DNA of 64,000 nucleotides. Origin: Odontocerum albicorne (Eukaryota > Arthropoda > Insecta > Trichoptera > Odontoceridae). The notes beneath the pieces are model-generated. The model did no database searches, was not told the origin of the DNA, and worked only from the letters and a program-made list of their open reading frames with translations. Both the position numbers and the translations under genes were made by a program. Below are positions 23,901-34,940 of this stretch, in pieces. The stretch spans positions 31,435,502 through 31,499,501 of the forward strand of contig OX463848.1 in NCBI GenBank assembly GCA_949825065.1, given 5' to 3'. Position 1 is the stretch's first letter; every line of letters starts with the position of its first letter.

Positions 23901-26900
23901 AACACATTTTACCTTTTTCTTGTTGAAATAAATTGATATCGAAGATTTCCAAGAGTCATCATCATCACCAATATTACATCATGATAGAAAGAACAGATCT
24001 TAACTTCATTCTACCCTGGTACCTCGTCATGCGTACTCTCCTTTTCAAATATTTTTCCATCTGTCCTCTTTCAGAATTTGATTAATTTGGTCATTCCACG
24101 TTTTTCTACGTTGAAACTTTTTAACTCGTACCTTCTTTACTACTCGTATAAATTTCCAAGATAAATGTTTTGAAAAAATATATGCCCTTAAAAAAGTTAC
24201 TAAATCGCTGAGCTTGTGACTTACTCTATTAATGAATTGAATAACTAAAATCATCGAGAAAATCTGAAAAAAATCAAAGCTGAATATGTAATAATGAATA
24301 TGCACGTCTTAAACAACATATCTATCTGTATTAAAAATGTTTGATAAAATGAAACATTGTTGAAAAAAGGATGACTGTTTGTAAAAGACAGATATTGTAA
24401 GTAAAATTAAGAACATAATCTTGAGATGAGTTGCTAAAGACTAATGAAACAAACGTATATATCTGAAATGTTTGGAGAGTGAGGAAGATACGAGACAACA
24501 GGATACAACAATATGAGGAGAAGATAGTTGGGAAATTTTTAATTGAGTGAAAGGTCAGAAATGTGAGATACAAGAGAGCAGGTATATATTTATTTTAACA
24601 CTTCAATGTAAAATAATCTAGCAAGTTTATTGCCAGCCGGCAATCTTTATCAAACATCCGGAATATATATATGACGGAAATTATGGATATGGAGGAGGCG
24701 AGAACCATATGCGGGAATAGAAAGGCATAGAGATATGTCCTCTCTACATACTCAAAAAGGAATATGGCGTGAGGGTTGTAAGTACGTATTACAAATTGAT
24801 CAGAAATCTTCAACTAGAAAAATATACCTAACTAAAATATTATTAAAAATGAAAATTGTCATCCTAAGCTACACCACATTTTTTTTTAAACTATTCAAAT
24901 TAATTTATTGAAGAGATTGGGTCCTCCTTTTCTTTGAAAACTTTAGTTTTGTATATTGTTATTTTATCTAAAGCCACAACCAAATAACGTTCCCTGCATT
25001 TTATACCTTTGGCAAGTGCCTGATAATCCATAATGGTTTCATAAGAAGATAAACAAAGATAAAATAACTTATTGTATTACGCGCTCATTGTAAATAGTAT
25101 AAACAAACTGAGAGATGTGAGACTTGAAATGAAAAATAGACTGATACAAATTTAAAAAAAATCCAACGGGAATCGAACCCGTAACTAGCGGGTCGGAAGA
25201 CAGGCGTCCTACCAATAAGGTTACGAAAGTCGTCTTATATAGATCGGGCCAAAATAATTCACCCCTATTTGGTTTGCTTATACATATATTTTTAATTATG
25301 TGTTATGCATATTTCAATCAAAATGCTGATGATTTGGGTTCGTTGTTGCAGCGCGTACCTTATACATAATAAGGTATATAGCCGCGTGGTAATGCACTGG
25401 ACTTCCGCGCGGAAAGTCGTCGGTTTGAACCCCACGCTGTGCACTACCCTCGAATGACGCAGACATTTTTTCTACCTAGTATTCGGGGGTATAAGGATAC
25501 CTATGACTTCGGTCATATCTTTTCTTTCAAAATGAGAAAAAAAAGCATGCCGGTGTACTCCGATCGTCTCACTCTGGTTTGCCATCGGATCCAGTCCAGC
25601 GGTGTGGCCGGCGAGTTTGCTGGTATTCAACAACAGCTCACTAACTTTAAAAAATATATATTCCACGTCACAGCTTCACTTTCCAATTAAATTAACTTTG
25701 GAATGTCGAGGGGATCCTCGACCACGAGGCCCAGCAGCGAATAAACTAACGACCTTATTCATTAAAAAACTTAAAGTAAATTTTTGATTACTTGTGAAAA
25801 AAAAAACTTGATTTGAAAAAAATGCCATACCCTATATGAGTGATTTCGATTTCTTTTCATATATGTTGTGTTATACATAGTATGAAAATTAATTTATTAA
25901 ACATGCAGTTTCTTACACCAAGAATGCACAATTAATTCCTTAGGGAAATATGTTATATTATTTCTGATGTCGCGCTTTCAAATAGAAAAACAGTTATCAA
26001 TGCTGCTTTCTGACAGATACGAGTAAGAGCCAGAAGCAATGACCTTTTGGAGGGCTCCGCATAGACATATGAGTGAATGACTGATGCAAGTGTTGCCCGT
26101 GAGATAAAGATTTGTTATGTTCATTATTGTTTAGATTATGATACGAATGGTTTTTATTTGTATGATAATGTGGCATTCGTGCACATGTGTAAGAATGTAA
26201 ATATTGCAGCTCAGTGATTATTTTTTTAGGAAACAGATATTAAGGAATGATACCACTTCGTTACAGGCCTTGCCTAGTGGAGTAGTTATCTGTATTCTTT
26301 AGAAATGTTAAAAAATATTAAATACGTAGGATACGAGTAATTAAAAGACTTTTTTTATATCTTGAAGTAAATCTGGCTGCTCGTAATGCCTTGGTCCCAA
26401 CAAGATATGGAAACGAAACTTGGACGAGGCAAAAAATTGTGAAATAATGTTGACCTAAATCAGTTACAATGCTTAATTAAGATGAAGAAAGACGCTTTAA
26501 GATGGTTCGGTCACTAATAATGAAAATTCAAAAGATTTACAAAAATAATATAGTATATTCAAGTAATATACAATAGTAAAGAAGGTACGATAACTTTGGG
26601 AAGACCTAAAAAAACGTGGCACAACAAATTTTATCAAATTCTGCAAGCGGACAAGTGAAATGCCTTCATAATAGGTCAGTATGAATGCCGAGCTATATGG
26701 ATGTGGCAGAAGAGAAATATTTGACAGATTTTATGTAGTGGATATCTGTTCTCTCTGTTTACCCCAATAGGGACATGATGCGATGGTCAATTAATAAATC
26801 AACATAATAAATAATGACAACTGATTTTAGCTAGCAAAATGTAAATGAATGAATAAAATAACTTTATGAATTATTTTGTCCCTAGAGCTGAGCACCGCTG

Positions 26901-29900
26901 GGTTGGTCCACGTGGAGGTGGCGGGCACAGGACTACGAGGGGTAGAGAGTGGAGCCCTGGATGCTCTACGGTTGCAGTCATTGGCCATGCCAGACAACCG
27001 ACTACACAGCTTACCAGATAAGACTTTCAGGTGTGTAGTTAACTGCTTAGCTATCTGTCGTTTTATTCTCGCTGTTTACCTGAGTATCAAGAGGTTATAG
27101 AACATACAAGGGCTACGCTGTTACTTCTATACGGACCAATTAAATTAATGCATAAAATGTAGTTTTGTAACGAAAATTTGTCGACTTTAGAGACTTGACT
27201 TAAGGGATTTTATTATTATTTTAATACTATATTCCTACCATTATTCTTTGGATATTTTTTATTACTTTTTTAATTATGTTAAAGAATACATTTACCAAAT
27301 GTTACATTTTGACAAAATTATAAAAATATATATTTAGACTTTGAAAATAAACATTAATAATTTTATGTTAGAAAAAGTAAATTAATACTACGTGAAACTA
27401 TTGATTTTTTTTGTTTATTATTGTTACTTAATTTTTATACTGAGACCAATATTATATGCTTCATTTTCTTATTCTGTCCAAGTACTTAATTATTTTTACT
27501 GAGAATTCTGCCACCTGGACTACACTGGGCGTTCTACGAATCAAGCCCCCTCGGTGCACGATATAGGGATCCTCGGGCACAGCAGCAAGTGTCGTACGGA
27601 ATATTCCTCAATATTTAATTTAGATACTGTTTGGTAGGAGAAATAATCAAACGCGTGTCCATTGTTTCTGTGTATTCTTTTATTTTGTAAAATACTCTAT
27701 TTATACATAATCCAAATGCTCAAAGTTTTAATCCGACTATCAAATATTTTTTATCAGGATTAATTTATTAACTGTATTTTTATTTATTTTCAGTTCGATG
27801 TCCTTAACTCTTTCATCCTTGGACCTTGGATATAACGAGTTTTCAGAAATACCCTTTAATATTTTGAAAATGCTGAAAATACTTAATTGGTTAAATATTC
27901 AGAAGTAAGCCACCTCAAATAAATTAATATTCCATTTTTTTATTATCAGTTTATGACTATACGAGTATGTTACTTAATGCATCTTTTTTTTTCATTTTCA
28001 GCAATAATATTGTGAGTTTAAGTGGCGATTGGGCATATATGAAGGATTCGCTGACAAGTTTAATATTATCCGGAAATTATATGACAGAAATAACCACTGG
28101 GTCTCTGACACAGTTGAAGCATTTGAATAAATTAGATGTTGATAACAACAGAATCCAAGCAGTTGCAAAAAAGTCCTTCCCTCAGAGTTTGCAGGTGTTA
28201 AATTTGGCAAATAATCTATTGGAACACTTTCCCTATGAATTTTTCAGTTACCTTCATCATTTACAAGTTTTGAATTTAAAAGGCAACCTGATACATCGAA
28301 TACCACCGACAACATTCAAACACCACAAAAGCTTAGAAAGATTAGAACTCGGAGACAACGGATTGCAAACATGGCCTAGTAATATATTTAATGAGACTTT
28401 AGCAATTAGACATCTGAGTGCAGAGCTCAACCAAATCAGAGTCATTCCTGCTAATGCTTTCAAAGGAATGAACCTTATGAAGTTGGTATTTTCTTACAAT
28501 AAAATAGAGTTTATCGATGATCACGCATTTCATGGATTAGAACACACACTGGAGCACCTGGATTTAGAACATAACCAGTTATCAGATGTTCCTCGGGCTC
28601 TAATGGATCTTAAAAGACTTAAACAGTTATATTTACCGTCCAATAAAATAATAAATATTGATTTCTTACCACCACACGTCAAGGTGTTATCGTTAAATGG
28701 AAATATGCTGACATCTATACCGAGAGAAGCGCTAAAGAACTGTACTCTGACTCATCTTGATATCGGATATAATCTCATTGCGTATATCGAGGATGGAGAC
28801 TTCGATATTTGGGGAGAATCAGTGAGGACTTTATACTTAAGAAGTAATAAAATTACTAGACTCGATGCTGGAATTTTCTCCGCTCTGCCACAACTCAGGG
28901 AACTCAGTTTAAGTTTCAATGACATTCATTACGTTCATCCAGATGTTTTTGTTAACGTATCCCAAACGCTGAAGATACTGGAGATGTCATTATCTATGTA
29001 TAGAGACGACTTTCCCGAAGACGTTCTGAGACATCTCACAAGTTTGGAATGGTTAGCGTTAGATAATAACAATATACAAACTTTGTCAACCAATTCTTTG
29101 GTTCACTATCCGAGATTACAATATTTAAGTTTAGAATTTAACAGAATAACAAGTATCCCAATAGAGTTTTTCGATCAGAATAACATGGAAATAATTAAAG
29201 AAATCAACTTTTCTTACAATTTATTGGACGGATTGGATTCTGAAACGATAACGTCGTTTACTGAATTACAAATTTTAGATTTTTCAGTTAATAGGATAAG
29301 AAATATATCAACAACTGCATTTAAAAACTTGCCAAAGTTGATGCACCTTGCACTGTATGATAACCTTTTGACTGATATAGGTGACCACGCTTTTTGTGAT
29401 CTCCCAAGTTTATTGAAGATGGAACTTCAAAGTAATCAATTGAGGGAGTTCTCTCTTAGCGTTTTTCATAATGTATCAGATATAGATATGCCATTTTTAT
29501 TGAATATAAGTAGAAACCAATTAATTGTTCTGGAAGCGGGCAGTTCTGTGGTGTTTGTCGAAACGATAGATATTTCCCATAACAGACTTGCTGACACTCC
29601 GACAGTGTTTTTATCCAAGATCTCAAAGAAATTAAAAAGATGCGTGTTGTCTTTTAATGAAATAGGACACTTAGACACCAATGCTTTTGAAAGTCTAGAT
29701 GTTTTAGAAATATTAAATTTAGATCATAATTATGTGAGTTATCTCAGAAGGAGAGCCTTTTTTGGTTTAAAGAGATTACAAATACTTGATTTATCGCACA
29801 ATCGAATAGAACAATTATCAGTAGAGCAATTTTCAAATTTGAATAACTTAAGGTTTCTGAATTTGAGAAGAAATCATATAAGAAATTTACCGAGGGATGT

Positions 29901-32417
29901 ATTTAAAAATACAATGCTGGAACACTTAGATTTAAGCACAAATGAATTTAACGTTTTGCCTTCAATGGCATTTTCCCAAGTGGGTTTTACTTTAAGACAT
30001 TTGGATATAAGTCACAATAGTATAGAGAGTCTGGACAGCACGCTGTTCCAGGAAACTCCATTCTTGCTAAGTCTCGACTTAAGTAGCAACAAGTTGACTA
30101 TATTGTCGGACAATTTATTCAATAGTCTTGGAAACCTTCAACAGCTTGATCTGAGTTCTAATTATGTCAGAGCTAATTTCAAAGAACTTCTGCATTACTT
30201 ACCAGAAACCAGATTCTTGAGCTTATCAAGTGTAGGTCTTAAAACGTTTCCACTAATACCGCTGAGAAATTTGACGTCACTTAATTTAACATTCAATTTC
30301 ATCGATAGTGCGAAGGAACTTTCTGTGAAAGACTTAGGAAAACTGAGAAGTCTTTATTTGAAAGGGAATTCTCTGACATCAGTGCCAGCGCAAATATGGT
30401 CTTTCATGCCAAACTTGAAACTGTTAGACCTATCAAAAAATCCAATACAATCGCTGAATAAAAACAGTTTTTATGGACTAAAAAATCTCGCTCAATTAGA
30501 CGTAAGAAATTTGCATAAACTCAGTTTGTTTGAAACAGATACTTTGAGTAGTATAAAAAGTTTGAAATATTTACAAACTGAAACAAGACCCAATATAAAA
30601 GATCATCGTATTGGCAACATAGTTGCTGAAGTACCGGCGCTGAAAAAACTGTACATACAAATAAAAGAAGAAGCGATCGAAAATCAGTTGAATGGTGTTT
30701 TTGTACAGAAATTGAAACAATTAGAAATATCTGGAGAAGCTGTTAAAAAGATAGCGGCCGAAGCTTTTGAAGGGGCTGATAAACTATTTGAGTTGAGTGT
30801 TCAGTTATGTGACACTGGAATAAGAGAGTTGCCAGCCGGTATACTGAAGGATCTTGGTCGCGTGTCTCAACTGACATTGGATATAAGTAGAAATCAGTTA
30901 ACTTCCTTAAGTCCAGCGACACTGTATCCTAACACCACCACTTGGGAAAGGCTGGCTACCAAACTTGTTGCAGGTAAGTCATTTTAAACTCTTTGGACAG
31001 TTAAATTGAATTTTTAAGTAGCACTGCGATATTTTATTTTGAAACTGTACAATGTTATAAATAAGACTCCTACAGAACTTTTAACTTACAACAACGAAAT
31101 AATGTTTAAATTTTCAATTTTAGGGCGCTGAATACGAAAATGAGATTAAATTTTCAGATTGGCTCCGGTTTTCAAGATAAACCGGACATTTCTGTATTGA
31201 AATCTAGGTCCACCCTAGTTTATTGCTTTAACAAATGCTTTTATGAGTGCCTGCTTCATATATAATTGTGGGAGTAAAACTTTACTCGGATTTACTAGCG
31301 GTTTAAATACTCGTACAATATTTTTCGTACCAGGTACAAGAGCTTTTCGGTGAGGCCCTTCTTTTTGCTTGTAGTGGACACTTTTAATACGAGTATAATA
31401 TTTCAACTCATAAAAAACAACAGTATTTGGTGTATCCGCCTTGCGGACTAACTAGTATCGCGACAATAGAATAGATTTTTTTAACATGAAAGTGTCAAAT
31501 CATTCAGTAAGTTTTATATGTTTGTAATAAGGGCATTAAATTTACCAATTCATTTAAAGATACATAAAGAGCTTATGGCATAACATTTGCGGGTGGTTTC
31601 AGTTATTATTCTTTATTTGATACGAAAATAAGAGCTAATCAACAAAAGTTCATGTTGTTTTCGAATTCAGCACCCCGAGTTTCTTTAAAAAAATCGTTAT
31701 AAATCAGTGTAAAAGGTAGTTTGGTTTTGTTCTTTGTTAATAAAATGCTTATAAAAGTGAAATCGTGTTATTTTTTTCCTGGTTGTATAATTTATACCAT
31801 ATCTACTTTATACATATTTAATGCTTATTATGATTTTTCATTGTCATGTTAAATGAATACAATAGTGAAATGATTTATATTGTTGGTTGTCATACTACAA
31901 AGCTTTTATCGGTGGATTTTAATCAAGATAAACATTTTGAATGATTTAGTTAAAATATTGATATTTCTAAATTTGTGCGTTAAGCATAATAAAAATACTA
32001 ACTTTTTTAAAGTTTACTTTAACCACGAGATATTAACATCGGAAATAATATTATTATTATGATAAAAAAATAGCTTAAAAACAAATGTTTTTTTTATCAG
32101 GCGGTTTAACAGTGGAAGACAATCCTGTACCCTGTGACTGTGGGGTAGCATGGTTAGGACGCTGGATCAGAAGATGGGCTAGGGAGTCAGGAATTGTCGG
32201 ACGGCTTCCTCCTCCTGCAGAATGCTCAAGAAACGGTCATTCCCCATATTCCTTCTCCAGCACACGACTTCTTCGACTATATCCTGAAGACCTGAGATGC
32301 CACGCCAGTGCTTTGGCTGCAGCAGCACCAGTTTTAGTGAAGTACTCACTTCTCACTAATGTGGTGATGTTACTTAATGTTATTTTAATAGCGATTTATG
32401 GTTTTTATGAAGTTTGA
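20757..32417 (+). CDS. Chaoptin-family leucine-rich-repeat surface protein, complete five-exon gene
   Basis: Coding exons are 20757-20901, 26886-27030, 27794-27904, 28002-30973 and 32101-32417, totalling 3690 nt for 1229 residues plus stop. Every intron is GT-AG and each split codon joins in frame. The protein has a signal peptide (1-20), an LRRNT cap with Cys24, 30, 32 and 39, LRRs over about 49-1124 (about 40 by length), an LRRCT cap with Cys1136, 1138, 1166 and 1191, and a hydrophobic C-terminus (about 1196-1223). Known family: Drosophila chaoptin is a GPI-anchored LRR adhesion protein of photoreceptors, of similar length. The irregular repeats before the C-cap, including a stretch around LPAGILKDLGRVSQLTLDI, resemble the same part of chaoptin. 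Inference: extracellular cell-adhesion or cell-surface protein. It could be a chaoptin paralogue rather than the orthologue, so no symbol is given. N-glycosylation sequons (NCT, NVS, NIS, NTT) fit an exported protein. Confidence 0.9.
21285..21490 (-). mobile_element. SINE-A copy in intron 1
   Basis: In reverse complement: head CATGGACTTGTTGGTAAGAC, GACGCCTGTCTC, B-box region GTGGGTTTAAATCCC, AACCTAGATTTTTTAAA, body CTGAATGGTTTTCACTTAAAG, tail TGGTTGGTTAGAAGATATTA and CAATAAGTCCACCAGGTTGT. The tail matches the LINE-1 3' end. Confidence 0.75.
21840..22435 (+). mobile_element. Tc1/mariner-superfamily transposase C-terminal relic
   Basis: Readable across frames: INKQNFWYWAENNPQ, HSQHVT, YAVADFREIDSFFF, then AEVYKNRSRTMYKLK, IWNEIGIIPSEITRRVTQN and MRLHTCIKNERWHFN. 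These are C-terminal blocks of a DDE transposase of the Tc1/mariner superfamily common in insects. Many stops and frameshifts; inactive. It lies in intron 1 in sense orientation. Confidence 0.75.
25140..25240 (-). mobile_element. SINE-A head in intron 1
   Basis: In reverse complement: CGTAACCTTATTGGTAGGAC, GACGCCTGTCTTCC and B box ACGGGTTCGATTCCC. The body is diverged towards 25075 and the LINE-like tail is not clear. Confidence 0.65.
25378..25512 (+). mobile_element. SINE-B copy (tRNA-like head, about 135 bp)
   Basis: A-box region TAGCCGCGTGGTAATGCACT, B box CGGTTTGAACCCC, then CTACCCTCGAATGACGCAG, TCTACCTAGTATTCGGGGG, TATAAGGATACCTATGACTT. A second copy at 52800-52931 is strongly similar over its length. 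The head could fold like a tRNA anticodon/T region, but no complete cloverleaf is present. Confidence 0.75.
25700..25745 (+). repeat. Short match to the zinc-finger LINE tail
   Basis: TCGAGGGGATCCTCGACCAC then GAGGCCCAGCAGCG matches GCGAGGGGATCCTCGACTAC at 43949 and what follows. Probably the 3' terminus of the same LINE family. Confidence 0.6.
26380..26795 (+). mobile_element. LINE-2 3' end in intron 1
   Basis: ALVPTRYGNETWT-like coding (26385-26430), KKDALRWFGH (26482-26512), GRPKKTWHNKFYQILQADK (26601-26658), then CTCTGTTTACCCCAATAGGG and ACATGATGCGATGGT, the family's 3' end. 5'-truncated and frameshifted. It ends 90 bp before exon 2. Confidence 0.75.
26886..27030 (+). CDS. Exon 2 of the chaoptin-like gene: first LRRs
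   Basis: The acceptor is CCTAG at 26881-26885 and the donor TTTCAG|GTGTGT. It encodes residues 49-97, with LRR spacing visible in LQSLAMPDNRLHSLPDKTF. It is 145 nt like exon 1 and also GC-rich. The final AG completes Ser with the first T of exon 3. Confidence 0.85.
27031..27793 (+). other. Intron 2 of the chaoptin-like gene
   Basis: A 763-bp intron, AT-rich except for a short GC-rich patch at about 27508-27600. That patch includes GGATCCTCG, also present in the zinc-finger LINE tail near 43955, so it is probably a repeat scrap. No exon-like frame with good splice sites was seen there. Confidence 0.7.
27794..27904 (+). CDS. Exon 3 of the chaoptin-like gene: LRR
   Basis: The acceptor is TTTTCAG at 27787-27793 and the donor AA|GTAAGC. 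It encodes 37 residues with a clear LRR core, LSSLDLGYNEFSEIPFNIL. The terminal AA joins C of exon 4 to make Asn, giving a continuous LNIQNNNIVSLSG repeat. That continuity across a 97-bp intron (27905-28001) supports both splice sites. Confidence 0.87.
28002..30973 (+). CDS. Exon 4 of the chaoptin-like gene: main LRR array
   Basis: One uninterrupted 2972-bp exon preceded by a polypyrimidine tract and CAG, ending GCAG|GTAAGT, a strong donor. The frame is open upstream to an ATG at 27967, but that ATG is intronic and exon 3 joins better. It encodes about 990 residues of tandem 22-25-residue LRRs with the LxxLxLxxNxL pattern. Repeats become irregular from about 30480 (LDVRNLHKLSLFETD onward) before regular ones return near the C-cap, as in chaoptin. 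It is more AT-rich than exons 1, 2 and 5. Confidence 0.95.
30974..32100 (+). other. Intron 4 of the chaoptin-like gene
   Basis: A 1127-bp AT-rich intron between a GTAAGT donor and a poly-T/CAG acceptor. It contains a short hairpin (TCCGCCTTGCGGA near 31425) and two TACTCGTA/TACGAGTA octamers (31308, 31388). I see no transposon or coding sequence in it. Confidence 0.7.
32101..32417 (+). CDS. Exon 5 of the chaoptin-like gene: LRRCT cap and C-terminal anchor
   Basis: The acceptor is TTTTTTTTATCAG at 32088-32100. Codon G|GC continues the frame into GGLTVEDNPVPCDCGVAW, a typical LRRCT start. The four C-cap cysteines are followed by LYPEDLRCHASAL, an Ala/Ser-rich stretch and a hydrophobic run ending in the short tail YGFYEV. 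That end can be read as a GPI-attachment signal, as known for chaoptin, or as a membrane span with a minimal cytoplasmic tail; the sequence does not decide. Stop TGA at 32415-32417. Confidence 0.9.
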
Positions 32418-32590
32418 AAATGTGATTTAAGAAGGGATTTTTTTACAGCATAAACAAAAGAGTGAGATTTGTAAAAAAGATTTTTGTATTCATAAAATTT
32501 AAGGTAATTTATTTAGAAATAAAAAAATCGAAACACTTTAAGTTATAAGTGTTTGGATTTATATTAAATAAAACATTATAACGTTTTTCA
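32418..32590 (+). promoter_or_regulatory. Likely 3' UTR with two AATAAA poly(A) signals
   Basis: AATAAA occurs at 32518-32523 and 32567-32572, 101 and 150 nt after the stop. Either could direct cleavage of the chaoptin-like transcript. In such AT-rich DNA these hexamers are also common by chance. Confidence 0.5.
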
Positions 32591-34485
32591 AAACTTTTAA
32601 TTTTTTATTTTCAATGTTGAAACAATTTGTTTATCAATTGATTGTACAATTAAAAAGTAAGTTTATCGTTGAAATGAAGTAACATTATTGAAAAGCTGTG
32701 TTTTTAATGCTTTTGTTAAAAAAATATAAATAATTTTAAGTGATTCGATAAAAATGGAAAGTGTAAGATGTACGAAGTAAAACTACTTGTGAAAGATCGA
32801 AGAGTAAAATTAAACGGTTTACACCTCATAAAATTCGAAAGAAATATTTAATGGGAGGGGCTTTCAATCTTTGCCAATAAACATTGACTGTACCGAAAAA
32901 AATACAGGGCAGGTGAGATATTGCTCATCATTTTGTGAGAAGCTTTACGTGTATTTTTTTTCACGGAAGTGTGATATAAATTTGAAAATCTTTGAGATAA
33001 GGACGTTGAGATATTTTTTTTACTAATTGAATGTAATTAAATTTTAAGCTAATCATGTCTACAATTCAAATTTCACTTAAGATTTCATCCCTAACTTGAT
33101 CTATGAAATTTGAAACGAGGTCCAGAATAAGTTACAAAGTGACTATTAGAACGTTGACTATAAATGACAATATATACGAAATGTTTGATTTTTTTTTCAA
33201 TGTAACGACATGTTTTTTTACAATTTTTCGAAAGTCATTTATCAGTTGCACTTTACAAGAACATCGCCTGTATTTGGTTTAAAGATTAAATTTGCACAAT
33301 TTGATCCATTTTTCCTGGTGAAGGTAGAATCCTTTGTGTACCAACGAGTCACACAAATTTTTTTGCTTATCACTCAGCTCGATTATGGAATAATTTTCTT
33401 GGCCTAATCAAATGTACTATGTCCTTAAACAACTAAAGATATGTTATTTATTTCAATATATTTCTAGTTCTAACTTCCCATACCATTTTTTTCCTTGCGA
33501 TTTATCTTTTATTTCAATTTTTATAACTTTTTTCTTGTCATTTTCATTTCACTTTAAGACATGATTATGAATATCCCTAATAATTATTAAATAAAAATTG
33601 GTTGATAAGAAGAAATTGATTTTAAGCCACAAATAAAATAAATAAATAAAATAATAAATTCACCAGCTGTTTGGCTATGAAAGCGTTAAATAAATAATTC
33701 TGGAAAACGAGTCACTAGTTTTTGATCTTTTTTAACACGTGTGAAAGTTTATTATATTATTTAAAACATTTTTCGATTCAATCAAGTGGTTTTTATTTTA
33801 GATCTTTGCACTGACCATACATAGGTTAATTAATATAGTGTAATAATGTTTATACAATTTTATTGGATCAAGTGATATCAGGGTTTAATGAAATTTTTTG
33901 CACTGTTTTCAATGTAATTTTACATTTTCGAGAGGTTAAAAACCAGGCTTTTTAGTAAACTTGTAAATAAATTCGACATTCCTAAGAATTTGAATACGTT
34001 TTTCATCACATTTTACACGTGAATTAAAGGAATTTAGACCACCTAACATATATTGAATAAAATTCTCCCTTAAAATATATTTCGAAGTATTCAATTGATT
34101 TACAGGAAGTTGTGTTCAATATATTTTACTCCGATTTGGTTGAATTGTTAAAAACAAAAAAAAAACAGAAATTATTCTTATGGCAAACATTAAGAGCATT
34201 TTTTTTTACATATGAATATTGTTTTATTTTATTATTTATTTATATGTAACACTTCAACACGTTCGATTTGATGATGTGAACATATTCAAGAGCGTGGTCT
34301 GGAGACATTTTTTTTGACCGAATTCATTTAATCTTCGGACTTTCAACCACTTGGGTGTCACGAAACTCGCGGCTCGTCAACGCATGAGTGGGCAATACTA
34401 CCCGTAGCGGCAACCTACTAGCGCACGTCTAGCGTTATTGAAATTTATTAAACAGCAAATTAGTTTTGTAGCACTTTTGACGTGG
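32591..34485. other. AT-rich intergenic stretch
   Basis: No supported gene. Two GC-richer patches near 34260-34300 and 34320-34440 could be repeat pieces but match nothing else I noticed in the window. Confidence 0.45.
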
Positions 34486-34489
34486 AAAA

Positions 34490-34940
34490 AAGGCATGAGT
34501 CAGATAAATACGGTGGAAATAAGAGCGTTGCGTAGAATATGGAGGTAATGTATGGCATAATAAGCAATTAGGACATTATGATTGAATACAAATTGAAATA
34601 AATATGTAGTGCTTGTGATGACGAAAGAAACATTGAAAGGGATCAGCCACAAAGAAGGAAGGAATGAGGAATTTATTGAAATAATATAAACATATATTTT
34701 AGTAAAGATTGAACGAGAAGTTCAGGAAAGACTGGTAAACTGTAACACAATCGCACTTATCAAATCATAAAAGAGGTAGGAGGGAAAAGCATTTATGATA
34801 GAAGAGTATTCATGACGATGTGTATGGATGTTGCATATGCGAAATATGTGTGCCAGAATAGAATGACGTGGAGACCTATTATTTATGTCTACTCCAATAG
34901 GGTCATGGCTTGATGGGGATGATGATTAATTTTTAACGCA
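34490..34940 (+). mobile_element. LINE-2 3' fragment
   Basis: TVEIRALRRIWR (34512-34547) is the RT-tail motif. Later IEREVQERLVNCN, then GTATTCATGACGATGTGTAT, GTGTGCCAGAATAGAATGAC, GTGGAGACC and CTCCAATAGGGTCATGGC align with 13.3-13.46 kb. Many stops. Confidence 0.65.

Larger units (their letters stand above)
20902..26885 (+). other. Intron 1 of the chaoptin-like gene
   Basis: A 5984-bp intron. It holds a minus-strand SINE-A (21285-21490), a Tc1/mariner remnant (21840-22430), a minus-strand SINE-A head (25140-25240), a SINE-B (25378-25512), a short LINE-tail match (25700-25745) and LINE 3' sequence (26380-26790). The rest, including 22440-25070, is AT-rich and shows no gene I can support. 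Confidence 0.75.

Noticed and set aside
25380..25445. Possible functional tRNA gene (good B box, tRNA-like head)
   Set aside because: No complete cloverleaf with a pairing acceptor stem, and the same sequence plus tail recurs at 52800, so it is a SINE head.
27508..27610. GC-rich patch in intron 2 as an extra exon
   Set aside because: No clean acceptor/donor pair with matching phase. It shares GGATCCTCG with a LINE tail and the LRR sequence is continuous without it.
27967..28001. ATG at 27967 as an alternative start of the large LRR exon
   Set aside because: The 12 codons before the acceptor at 28001 are polypyrimidine-tract sequence. Joining exon 3 restores a perfect LRR and the protein then has a signal peptide.
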